Positions 1 through 5,899 of a stretch of DNA of 7,472 bases are shown in pieces. The translations under genes and the position numbers were made by a program. The notes beneath the pieces were generated by a model, which was not told the origin of the DNA, ran no database searches, and saw only the letters and a list, made by a program, of their open reading frames with translations. The DNA lies in the NCBI GenBank assembly GCA_041687295.1, contig JAWLCG010000259.1:1-7472 (forward strand), read 5' to 3'. The DNA comes from JAWLCG01 sp041687295 (lineage in GTDB: Bacteria > Planctomycetota > Phycisphaerae > SM23-33 > FEN-1343). Within the stretch, counting starts at the first letter, position 1, and every line of letters starts with the position of its first letter.

Positions 1-111
1 CGGAAAGGTTGCTACGGCCTTACCAGTATCGCCCTCACGAACCGCCCCGGCCAGTCCCAAGGCCGGCTTTGCCCCATCGCGACCGCCGCGGGCCGGCGGC
101 CCAGGCGACCG
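1..111. other. 3' flank of nikR, no gene seen
   Basis: This short stretch lies downstream of the nikR stop codon. Open frames crossing it are GC-rich shadows rich in Arg, Pro and Gly with no recognisable domain. A small dyad at 90-102 (GGGCC-GGC-GGCCC) could form a 5-bp stem, but no T-run follows it in the direction of nikR transcription, so I do not call it a terminator. Confidence 0.4.
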
Positions 112-537
112 TCACTCGCCTGAACGCAAAGACGCTCCGGTCGTTCCCACGGCCAGGCTGGCGTGCAGGACGCCCTTCTCGCGGCGCAGGCGGTCGGTCA
201 GGGCCTTGATGTCCCGGCCCGAGGCGCGGACCATGATCATCTCGGCGCACAGGTGGTGGTCGAGGTGCACGTGGGTGGTGGCCAACACCTGGCCGGCGAA
301 GTGGTGCTGCTCGTGCGTCAGCCGCTCGCTCAGGCCCGGCGCGTGGTGGTCGTACAGCAGCGAGATCGTGCCCAGCAGGACGGCGTCCGTCCGCCACTCC
401 TGCTCGACCAGCCGGTCGCGGATCAGATCGCGGATGAACTCCGACCGGTTGTGGTAGTCGCTGCCGGCTACCTGCTGCTCGAGCTGGTCGAACAGGGCCT
501 TCTCGATCGACACGCTGAACCGGACCAGATCGGACAT
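112..537 (-). CDS. nikR: Nickel-responsive transcriptional regulator NikR
   Basis: This encodes a 141-aa cytoplasmic repressor of the NikR family, which binds Ni(II) and then DNA to shut off metal uptake genes. Residues 1-45 form the ribbon-helix-helix DNA-binding part: the strand VRFSVSIE, then helices with the family motif NRSEFIRDLI. Residues about 55-135 form the ACT-like metal domain. The square-planar nickel ligands are all present: H78, H89, H91 and C97 align with E. coli His76, His87, His89 and Cys95 (segment THVHLDHHLC). The length is normal (E. coli 133 aa, H. pylori about 148). I chose the ATG at 537 because AAAGGAG lies just upstream at good spacing; a start 27 bases further upstream lacks such support. 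It lies 49 bp downstream of the methyltransferase on the same strand and is probably co-transcribed with it. Tandem boxes upstream of that gene suggest autoregulation. Confidence 0.95.
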   Translation of the reverse strand: MSDLVRFSVSIEKALFDQLEQQVAGSDYHNRSEFIRDLIRDRLVEQEWRTDAVLLGTISLLYDHHAPGLSERLTHEQHHFAGQVLATTHVHLDHHLCAEMIMVRASGRDIKALTDRLRREKGVLHASLAVGTTGASLRSGE

Positions 538-586
538 GGGCGACTCCTTTGGCTGGTCAGCCACTCTACCAGACCCCCCGGCCGCC

Positions 587-1198
587 TCAAGGGCGGGGCG
601 CGAGCACGGCCTCGATGAAGAAGAGGTCCTCCCGGTCGATCAGCTGCGTCGGGTCCAGGCCCGCCTGGCTCAGCAGCGGCCCCCACTGGTCGCCCGCCGG
701 CAGCCTATCCACGCTGACCGGGCCGGCCATGGAGGCGTGGAACCGGTTGAGGGGCTCGCTGCCGACCAGGTGCATGACGATGAGCCGCCCACCGGGTCGA
801 AGAGCACGGGCGAAGCTCCGCAGCGCGGCCGGCTGATCGCGGAAGTGCGGGAAGCTGTGGAAGCACAGGACCACGTCGTAGCGGCCGATGCCAAGCTCGT
901 CGCAGCAGACGTCCAGGCACGCGAAGTCCGCGTCGATCCCCTTGGCCTGGGCTTTGGCCACCATGGCCGGCGCGAAGTCGATGGCGGTGACGCGGCCCGG
1001 CGCCACCCGCTCGGCCAGCCAGCCGGTGGTCTTGCCCGTGCCGCAGCCGACCTCGAGCAGCGTGTCTCCTGGCCGCAGGGCCAGCAGACCGGACTGCTCG
1101 GCCAGGCGAGTCACCATCGTCTGGCTGGAAGGCTCCTGGCCGTCCCACCTCTCGGCCAGCGCGTCGAAGTACCCGATCCGGGGATCCGTCGATTTCAT
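587..1198 (-). CDS. Class I SAM-dependent methyltransferase
   Basis: This encodes a 203-aa soluble enzyme with the class I (Rossmann) methyltransferase fold; the substrate is unknown. Motif I is at residues 47-55 (LLEVGCGTG). The acidic end of strand 2 is D74 (TAIDFAPAMV, as in UbiE-like enzymes), D96 lies in the next SAM-contact region, YDVV at 107-110 leads into a His/Phe-rich stretch (HSFPHF), and LRPGGRLIVMHL at 133-144 is the usual post-motif. The chain is short, leaving little room for a substrate domain beyond the core. The ATG at 1198 is chosen for fit to family length; only a weak AAGG lies about 10 bases upstream. It is the first gene of the minus-strand pair with nikR, and its start codon overlaps the last of four NikR-like boxes. 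A role in metal or metalloid handling is possible from context, but nothing in the protein shows it. Confidence 0.88.
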   Translation of the reverse strand: MKSTDPRIGYFDALAERWDGQEPSSQTMVTRLAEQSGLLALRPGDTLLEVGCGTGKTTGWLAERVAPGRVTAIDFAPAMVAKAQAKGIDADFACLDVCCDELGIGRYDVVLCFHSFPHFRDQPAALRSFARALRPGGRLIVMHLVGSEPLNRFHASMAGPVSVDRLPAGDQWGPLLSQAGLDPTQLIDREDLFFIEAVLAPRP

Positions 1199-1255
1199 AC
1201 TGGTTCAACCTTGCGTAATACCCGAGCCGTCATACAATCGCGAAAATCGTAATAC
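1193..1255. promoter_or_regulatory. nikR operator (putative): Four tandem NikR-like boxes in the divergent control region
   Basis: Four copies of one 8-base element lie in the same orientation. On the plus strand they are TTTCATAC (1193-1200), CGTAATAC (1214-1221), CGTCATAC (1228-1235) and CGTAATAC (1248-1255); start-to-start steps are 21, 14 and 20 bases. On the minus strand they read GTATKA, and two contain GTATGA, the exact half-site of the E. coli NikR operator (GTATGA-N16-TCATAC). Here they are direct rather than inverted repeats. From memory, Geobacter NikR uses direct GTGTTAC repeats 12-13 bases apart; in this window the paired 7-mers are 13 and 14 bases apart. With nikR encoded next door and boxes overlapping both possible promoters, NikR is the natural candidate regulator, for its own operon, for the plus-strand genes, or for both. 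The repeats are seen; the binding is inferred. Confidence 0.6.
1211..1238 (+). promoter_or_regulatory. Possible promoter for the dockerin-pilin-ABC importer genes
   Basis: TTGCGT (1211-1216) and TACAAT (1233-1238) are separated by 16 bases, giving a moderate sigma-70-like match with a good -10 and a poor -35. Transcription would start near 1245, about 75 bases before the ATG at 1320. The NikR-like boxes at 1214, 1228 and 1248 lie within the spacer, over the -10 and just past the start point, where a bound repressor would block RNA polymerase. No clear promoter was found on the minus strand for the methyltransferase; TATTAC at 1220-1215 is a possible -10 without a convincing -35. Confidence 0.35.
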
Positions 1256-1319
1256 CGCCCAGCCGCGCCGTCAAGCGTGGGGTCGCGGGCGGCTCGGCGG
1301 AACGCACAGGAGGACTGCG

Positions 1320-2570
1320 ATGCGAGGGTACTGCGTGTTGGCGCTGGTGGGGTTGGGGTTGCTGGCCGGGCCCGCGTGGGCCGTCGACTGGGACGCCGTG
1401 CCGCCCGTGCGCCATGCCGACCTGCAGGCCGTGGACACGCAGGGGCGGACGGCCTATCCAAGCTCGGCCTTTCCGGTTCGCGTGCGGGGCGTGCTGCTGA
1501 ACGATCCGGAGGACTGGCTCAACCCGTCGGGCGCCTTCAGCCTGAGCCCCGGCGACCTCGGCGGGCAGTGGGAGATCTTCCTCCAGGCCGCCGACGCGGG
1601 CGACTGGGGCGGCACGAAGGCGTTCATGGCCCAGAACTACGCCAACCTGCCGTGGATGCCCTTCTTCGGCGACCCCAGGTACAGCTACAGCGACGCCCAG
1701 TGGCAGGCGGAGCTGCTGCGGTTGGGCTACGCCGGCGGCGAGCCGATCCGCGCCGGCGACCTGATCGAGGTCCGCGCCAAGGCCGGCCTGCACTACAAGG
1801 GGGCCGTCAACCTCAACGAGCGGCACAGCAACGACTACGACCAGGACACCGGCCTGGTGCCCCAGGACGGCTCGGGGGCCAACGACTTCGAGATCGTCCT
1901 GCTCCAGCGGGGCTACGGCCTGCCCGCCCCGGCCGTGCTGTCGCTGGCCGATCTCAAGCACGCCGACGATGCGTTCCTCTTCGACCCGACGCGTCAGACC
2001 GGCGGCGAGCACTACCAGTCCTCGCGGGTCCGCCTGCGGGGGCTGCGGCTGGAGGGGCTGGGCCAGGACTGGTCGGCCGGGGCCAGGCTGCAGGTCGCCG
2101 ACGGCCTGGGACGCAGCCTCGACGTGCGGTTGGGCTGCGCGGACGGCTTCGACTGGTCGGCCTTCGGTGCAGCCTGGGAGGCCAGCCACGGCCAGGACGG
2201 CGCGTTCGACCTGGTGGGCGTGATCAACCAGACGGCCGTCGAAAGCGGCGTCTACTGCACCGACGGCTACGACCTGGTCGTCTTCGGGGTTGACGGCTTC
2301 GCCGCCGAGCTGGTCGCGGGCGACGCCAACGGCGACGGCGTCGTGGACGACGGAGACCTGAACATCCTCCTGTCGCACTGGGCTGCCAGCGGTCTGGACT
2401 GGTGGCAGGGCGATTTCGACGGCAATGCGCACGTGGATGACAGCGACCTGAACATCCTCCTGTCGCACTGGGGGCACGGGGCGTCGGCAGTGCCCGAACC
2501 GGCCTCGCTGTGCCTGCTGGCCCTGGCCTCGCTGGGGCTGTTCGGCCGCCGACCCCCCCGCCGGGCATAG
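1320..2570 (+). CDS. Secreted dockerin / PEP-CTERM surface protein
   Basis: This encodes a 416-aa exported protein of unknown function. Residues 1-21 are a Sec signal peptide ending AWA, with cleavage expected before V22. The body (about 45-328) has two beta-rich segments, starting VRVRGVLL (53-60) and VRLRGLRL (237-244), each with later strands of the type EIFLQ or ARLQV and GDLIEV or FDLVGV; I read these tentatively as tandem OB-fold-like domains. C273 and C313 could form a disulfide. Residues 334-384 are a dockerin type I pair with two Ca-loops (GDANGDGVVDDGD and GDFDGNAHVDDSD), each followed by LNILLSHW. Residues 391-416 are a PEP-CTERM tail: VPEPAS, a hydrophobic helix and an Arg-rich end, a signal for exosortase sorting to the surface. 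The ATG at 1320 has AGGAGG six bases upstream. The gene heads the plus-strand set containing the metal importer, so a surface role in metal handling is possible but unproven. Confidence 0.9.
   Translation: MRGYCVLALVGLGLLAGPAWAVDWDAVPPVRHADLQAVDTQGRTAYPSSAFPVRVRGVLLNDPEDWLNPSGAFSLSPGDLGGQWEIFLQAADAGDWGGTKAFMAQNYANLPWMPFFGDPRYSYSDAQWQAELLRLGYAGGEPIRAGDLIEVRAKAGLHYKGAVNLNERHSNDYDQDTGLVPQDGSGANDFEIVLLQRGYGLPAPAVLSLADLKHADDAFLFDPTRQTGGEHYQSSRVRLRGLRLEGLGQDWSAGARLQVADGLGRSLDVRLGCADGFDWSAFGAAWEASHGQDGAFDLVGVINQTAVESGVYCTDGYDLVVFGVDGFAAELVAGDANGDGVVDDGDLNILLSHWAASGLDWWQGDFDGNAHVDDSDLNILLSHWGHGASAVPEPASLCLLALASLGLFGRRPPRRA
2355..2472 (+). repeat. 28-bp exact direct repeat inside the dockerin coding region
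   Basis: The same 28 bases occur at 2355-2382 and 2445-2472, 90 bp apart in the same frame. They encode DLNILLSHW, the helix after each dockerin calcium loop, while the loops themselves have diverged at the DNA level. This fits either a recent internal duplication or gene conversion of the two dockerin halves. Confidence 0.85.
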
Positions 2571-2622
2571 GCAACGGTTGACGAAGAACCCGACAGGGCC
2601 CATTCCTGTCCACGCCCACACC

Positions 2623-3267
2623 ATGAAGACGTCGCACGGAAAATCCGCTGCCTTCACACTGATCGAGCTGCTGGTCGTCATCGCGATCCTCGCCCTGCTC
2701 GTGTCGATTCTGCTGCCCTCGCTGGCGCGGGCGCGGACGATGGCGAAGATCGTCAAGGCCCACGCCGAGTTGCGAGGCCTGACGCTCGCGCTGGAGATGT
2801 ACAGCCAGGACAACGACGAGCAGCTCCCGCCCACGCGGCTGTCCTGCAGCAGCCGGACGGCCTACGAACTGCCCATCGAGCTGATGCCCTACCTGCCGCG
2901 CGGGCGGAGGAACGACGTGGACATCGTCGAAATGCCCGACCCGTTCACGCCCGGCGAGTGCTACCGCTACCGGGCGGTCGGCACGGCCATCCTGAACGAG
3001 TCGACGATCCTGGAGAACACGGCCGCCCTGTGGGTGCCCGACGGCCTGCCAGGCCGCGAGTCGGACTCGGGGCGGTACTACAGCGACCCGCGGACGAGCC
3101 CCGTACGATACGCCGTCTGGAGCATGGGCCCGGAGCCCGACTCGCCCAGGTTCGACATCCCCGGCCGACTGCCCGTGCCCAGCCGCTACTGGCTCCAGGA
3201 TGCGTCGGACACGGGCGTCATCGTCCACTATCAGGATCGGGGCGGGCAGATCCATCAGAGCCCCTGA
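2623..3267 (+). CDS. Orphan type IV prepilin / pseudopilin-like protein
   Basis: This encodes a 214-aa protein with an N-terminal prepilin-type methylation signal. The leader (1-10) is short and basic, cleavage is expected at A10-F11 (Ala instead of the usual Gly), and E15 is the conserved Glu5 of the mature chain, within FTLIELLVV. The hydrophobic helix runs to about residue 32, then LPSLARARTMAKIVKAHAEL continues the amphipathic spine. The globular part contains the usual planctomycete segment MYSQDNDEQLPP and a Cys pair (C75, C113). No pilus or type II secretion gene is nearby, as is typical of the many orphan prepilins in planctomycetes. The start is uncertain: the ATG at 2623 gives a normal leader but has no Shine-Dalgarno; a TTG at 2578 would add 15 residues. 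It lies 52 bp after the dockerin gene and 14 bp before the importer lipoprotein, suggesting co-transcription. Its job here is unknown. Confidence 0.85.
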   Translation: MKTSHGKSAAFTLIELLVVIAILALLVSILLPSLARARTMAKIVKAHAELRGLTLALEMYSQDNDEQLPPTRLSCSSRTAYELPIELMPYLPRGRRNDVDIVEMPDPFTPGECYRYRAVGTAILNESTILENTAALWVPDGLPGRESDSGRYYSDPRTSPVRYAVWSMGPEPDSPRFDIPGRLPVPSRYWLQDASDTGVIVHYQDRGGQIHQSP

Positions 3268-3281
3268 GCGGGAGGAGCGGG

Positions 3282-4100
3282 ATGACACGACTGCTGTTGC
3301 TGGTCGCAATCGCGTGGGCGTTGGCCCTGTTCGTTCCTGGCTGCCGCAAGCCGGCGGACCCCGCGCCGGTGGCGGTGACGAACTCGTTGCTGGAGTGTGC
3401 GGCCCGCGACCTGCTGGGGCCGGACACGCCGGTGCTCTGCCTGGCCGAGCCGGGCATGTGCCCGGGCCACTTCGACGTCCGCCCCAGCCAGGTCGAGGCC
3501 CTGCGCCGCTGCCGCGTGCTGCTGCGGCTGGACTTCCAGAAGTCGCTGGACGGGCGGCTCTCGTCGGCCACCGACCAGGGGCTGCGGATCGTCGAGGTGC
3601 GGATCGCCGGCGGCCTGGCCGAGCCGGACAGCTACCTGGCCGCCTGCCGCCAGACGGCCGACGCACTCGTGGCGGCCGGTCTGCTGGAGCGATCGGCCGC
3701 CGACGCCCGCCTGAGCGAGATCGCCGCACGGGTTCGGCGACTGGCCGATGCCTGCCGCGAGCGGCTGGCGCCCTTGCAGGACACGCCCGTCCTGACCAGC
3801 AGCCACCAGGAGGCCTTCTGCCGGTGGCTGGGCCTGCGCGTGGCGGGCACCTTCACGGGGGCCGACTCGGCCGGCGTCGGGCAGATCAACGACGCCATCC
3901 GCCTGGGCGAGCAGGCCGGGGCGAAGCTGGTTATCGCGAACCTGCCCGAAGGCCGCCGCGTCGCCGACGCCCTGGCCGAGCACCTCGGGGCGAAGGTGGT
4001 GGTGCTGGGCAATTTCCCCGCCGCCCGGGAGGGCGGGCCCTCCTTCGACGAGCTGCTGCTGCGCAACGTCAACGCGCTGGCCGAGGCGACCCGCCAGTGA
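3282..4100 (+). CDS. Metal ABC transporter substrate-binding lipoprotein (ZnuA/TroA family)
   Basis: This encodes a 272-aa extracytoplasmic binding protein of cluster A-I (zinc, manganese, iron or similar). Residues 1-20 are a signal peptide and C21 is the likely lipidated cysteine (FVPGC, a lipobox with unusual Pro). The fold markers are present: CPGHFDVRPSQ (60-70) with H63 as first metal ligand, TSSHQEAFCRWLGL (172-185) with H175 as third ligand, a backbone helix around 137-165, and the C-terminal motif AGAKLVIAN followed by AKVVVLG. The second ligand region, usually DPHxWL, reads EPDSYL, so His appears replaced by D116. The usual Asp of the LDPLG or FTDS region reads LGNFP. There is no His-rich loop, and the chain is shorter than the typical ~300 aa. 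C60 next to the first ligand may take part. The start ATG has GGAGGAG at 3271-3277. The gene overlaps the ATPase gene by four bases. Metal specificity cannot be read from sequence alone. Confidence 0.9.
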   Translation: MTRLLLLVAIAWALALFVPGCRKPADPAPVAVTNSLLECAARDLLGPDTPVLCLAEPGMCPGHFDVRPSQVEALRRCRVLLRLDFQKSLDGRLSSATDQGLRIVEVRIAGGLAEPDSYLAACRQTADALVAAGLLERSAADARLSEIAARVRRLADACRERLAPLQDTPVLTSSHQEAFCRWLGLRVAGTFTGADSAGVGQINDAIRLGEQAGAKLVIANLPEGRRVADALAEHLGAKVVVLGNFPAAREGGPSFDELLLRNVNALAEATRQ

Positions 4101-4918
4101 ACGACACCGCGATCCACCTGGAGAACCTGGCGGTCCGCACCGGCCGGCGCACGATCCTGGCCGCGGATGCACTGCGGATCGGCCGGGGCGAGATGGTCGG
4201 CCTGCTCGGTCCCAACGGCGCGGGCAAGAGCACGCTGCTGCGATGCCTGCTGGGCATGCAGGGCGGCGTGCAGGGAATGCTCAGCGTCCTGGGCGAGCGG
4301 GTGGATCGGCTGGGCAGCGGGAACCTCGCGAGGCTGCGTCGGCGGATCGGCTACGTGCCCCAACTGCTGCCAACCGCCGGCGAGATGCCCCTGACCGTGC
4401 GCGAGGTCGTCGCGATCGGCCGCACCGGCCTGGCCGGGCTGCTGCGCCCGCTGGGCCGGCAGGACTGGCGCATCATCGACGAATGGATCGGCCGGCTGGG
4501 CCTGGCGCCCCTGGCCGGCCGCGGCTTCGGCCAGATCAGCGGCGGCGAGCAGCGAAAGACACTCATCGCCCGGGCCATGGCCCAGCAGCCCGAGTTGCTG
4601 CTGCTGGACGAGCCAACGGCCAACCTCGACCTGGGCTGGCGCGAGCGGATGGTCGCGACCATCCACGAGCTCTACAACGCCTCAGGCCTGACCGTCGTGC
4701 TCGTCTGCCACGAGTTGGAGGTCTTGCCGCCCGGCTGCGACCGGGTGGTGCTCCTCGACGCCGGCCGACTCGTCGCCGACGGGCCGCCCGAGGCCGTGCT
4801 GTCGGCCGAGCGGGTCGCGGCCCTCTATGGACCGGGCCTGGGCCTGATGCGCTCGGGCGGGCGCTGGGCCGTGGTGCCCGCCCAGCCCGCCCTGACCGGG
4901 GAGACGCCCCATGCTTGA
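4097..4918 (+). CDS. Metal ABC transporter ATP-binding protein (ZnuC/TroB family)
   Basis: This encodes a 273-aa cytoplasmic ATPase that powers the importer. Walker A is GPNGAGKST at 38-46, the Q-loop glutamine is Q89 (YVPQ), the ABC signature is ISGGEQRKTLIARAM starting at 147, Walker B is LLLLDEP at 167-173 with catalytic E172, the D-loop is ANLD and the switch histidine is H205 (VCHE). All catalytic elements are intact, and the length matches cluster A-I ATPases. The start is GTG at 4097, which overlaps the TGA of the binding-protein gene (GTGA); this gives a normal N-terminus (NDTAIHLENLAV) and points to translational coupling. The 3' end overlaps the permease gene by eight bases. Confidence 0.95.
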   Translation: MNDTAIHLENLAVRTGRRTILAADALRIGRGEMVGLLGPNGAGKSTLLRCLLGMQGGVQGMLSVLGERVDRLGSGNLARLRRRIGYVPQLLPTAGEMPLTVREVVAIGRTGLAGLLRPLGRQDWRIIDEWIGRLGLAPLAGRGFGQISGGEQRKTLIARAMAQQPELLLLDEPTANLDLGWRERMVATIHELYNASGLTVVLVCHELEVLPPGCDRVVLLDAGRLVADGPPEAVLSAERVAALYGPGLGLMRSGGRWAVVPAQPALTGETPHA

Positions 4919-5765
4919 CCTGGCGTTCTGGGCGCCGGTGATGGTCGGCGGCCTGCTGGCCGGGGGGTCCAGCGGCCTGCTGAGCGTCTACATCGTGGGC
5001 ATGCGGATTCCGTTCCTGGGCGTGTGCGTCGCCCACGCCGCCCTGGCCGGGGCCGTGTTCGGTGCGCTGGCGGGCCTCGACGGACCGATGCTCCTGCTGC
5101 CGGCACTGGCCGGAGCGGTCGTCACGGCCCTGGCGCTGGGTCTGGCCGACCCGCGCAAGGTGCACATGGACGCCAACATCGTGATGGGCCTGCTCTTCTC
5201 GATGACGATGGGCCTGGCGTTCCTGGGCCTGGGCCTGTTCGCCACGCTGGGCCGAAGCGACAACGACGTCCGCAGCCTGCTGTGGGGCAGCCTCACCTAC
5301 TGCCGCTGGCCCGACGTGTGGCTGATGCTGGGGGCCGCCTCGGCCCTGGGCCTGTTCGTGCTGGCCCTGGCCAAGGAGATGCGGGCGATCCTCTTCTCCC
5401 GCACCGACGCCCAGGCGGTCGGCATCCACGCGACGGGCGTCTGGACGGGCTTTCTGGTCCTCACGGCCCTGCTGATGACCGTCAACTTCCAGACCGTCGG
5501 CGGGCTGATGATCTACAGCCTCATCACCAACCCCGCGGCGGCCGCGTTCCAACTGGCCCGGGGCACCCGGCAGGCGACCGCCCTGGCCATCGCCTTCGGC
5601 GCCGCCAGCGGCCTGGGGGGCTTCCTCCTCGCCGCGGCCCTGGACCTGCCTACCGGCGCCGTGATCGTCCTGCTCTCGGCCGTCTTCGTCCTGCTGGCGG
5701 CCCTGGTGCGCAGAGCACGCGACTGCTTCGGGCCGTCCGGGTCGCCCCGGGCCCGGCACCGCTGA
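4911..5765 (+). CDS. Metal ABC transporter permease (ZnuB/TroC family)
   Basis: This encodes a 284-aa inner-membrane protein forming the metal channel of the importer. Hydrophobic segments fall near residues 8-28, 36-56, 59-79, 90-112, 136-154, 178-197, 224-244 and 247-266, about eight helices, usual for the family. Conserved stretches are AHAALAGAVFG (41-51, like SHAALPG of relatives), the WGSLT segment (125-129), the cytoplasmic region with SRTDAQAVGI (163-172) that contacts the ATPase, and VGGLMIYSLITNPAAAAFQL (196-215, like VGALLVxALLxxPAATA). The ATG at 4911 is preceded by GGGGAG at good spacing and overlaps the ATPase gene by eight bases. It ends the importer set; no clear terminator follows before the next promoter at 5792. 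Confidence 0.94.
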   Translation: MLDLAFWAPVMVGGLLAGGSSGLLSVYIVGMRIPFLGVCVAHAALAGAVFGALAGLDGPMLLLPALAGAVVTALALGLADPRKVHMDANIVMGLLFSMTMGLAFLGLGLFATLGRSDNDVRSLLWGSLTYCRWPDVWLMLGAASALGLFVLALAKEMRAILFSRTDAQAVGIHATGVWTGFLVLTALLMTVNFQTVGGLMIYSLITNPAAAAFQLARGTRQATALAIAFGAASGLGGFLLAAALDLPTGAVIVLLSAVFVLLAALVRRARDCFGPSGSPRARHR

Positions 5766-5791
5766 ATTCCACCAATTCGGCAGCCACCCCC

Positions 5792-5820
5792 TTGACATCG
5801 TGTTCGTTGCCCCGTATTTT
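5792..5820 (+). promoter_or_regulatory. Sigma-70-type promoter of the dtxR-feoA-feoA-feoB operon
   Basis: A perfect -35 box TTGACA (5792-5797) and a -10 box TATTTT (5815-5820) are separated by exactly 17 bases. The AT-rich patch around the -10 stands out in this GC-rich window. Transcription would start near 5827, leaving a 5' leader of about 70 bases before the ATG at 5897. It lies in the gap after the permease gene, so the Feo operon has its own control. No standard 19-bp DtxR or Fur box was recognised over it by eye. Confidence 0.7.
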
Positions 5821-5850
5821 GTTTGTCATAGTGAACATCTGGCCCTCGCC

Positions 5851-5868
5851 TTCCGGTTGGCCCCGGAA
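5851..5868 (+). promoter_or_regulatory. 18-bp dyad in the 5' leader of the feo operon
   Basis: TTCCGG (5851-5856) and CCGGAA (5863-5868) form a perfect inverted repeat around a 6-base centre, about 25 bases past the predicted transcription start and 28 before the start codon. It could be an operator for the repressor encoded by the next gene, or an RNA hairpin in the leader. Short GC-rich dyads arise easily by chance in such a genome, so this is a weak call. Confidence 0.35.
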
Positions 5869-5880
5869 CACAGGACTGGC

Positions 5881-5899
5881 AGGAGTGGCATGACCCATG
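5881..5899 (+). promoter_or_regulatory. Ribosome binding site with two competing ATGs
   Basis: AGGAG at 5881-5885 is followed by ATG at 5890 and again by ATG at 5897. Only the 5897 codon, 11 bases from the Shine-Dalgarno, opens the repressor frame. The 5890 codon, four bases away, is out of frame and would give a 56-residue peptide ending at 6060 that resembles nothing. I take 5897 as the real start; the first ATG may be a decoy or slightly lower expression. Confidence 0.5.

Noticed and set aside
90..102. GGGCC-GGC-GGCCC dyad after nikR as a terminator
   Set aside because: The stem is only 5 bp with a 3-base loop and no T-run follows in the minus-strand direction.
1261..1294. Possible 5' leader hairpin (AGCCGC pairing with GCGGCT) before the dockerin gene
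   Set aside because: A 6-bp stem with a 22-base loop is expected by chance in such GC-rich DNA, and it does not cover the ribosome site.
1230..2834. 534-codon minus-strand open frame opposite the dockerin and prepilin genes
   Set aside because: It is a high-GC antisense shadow: rich in Gln, Val, Arg and Gly, without domains, and it runs across two well-supported genes and the divergent promoter.
5801..5837. TGTTC...GAACA inverted repeat and a TGTCATAG element around the feo promoter -10
   Set aside because: The arms are only 5 bp and far apart, and TGTCATAG is a single 6-of-8 match to the NikR-like box without a partner at the expected spacing.
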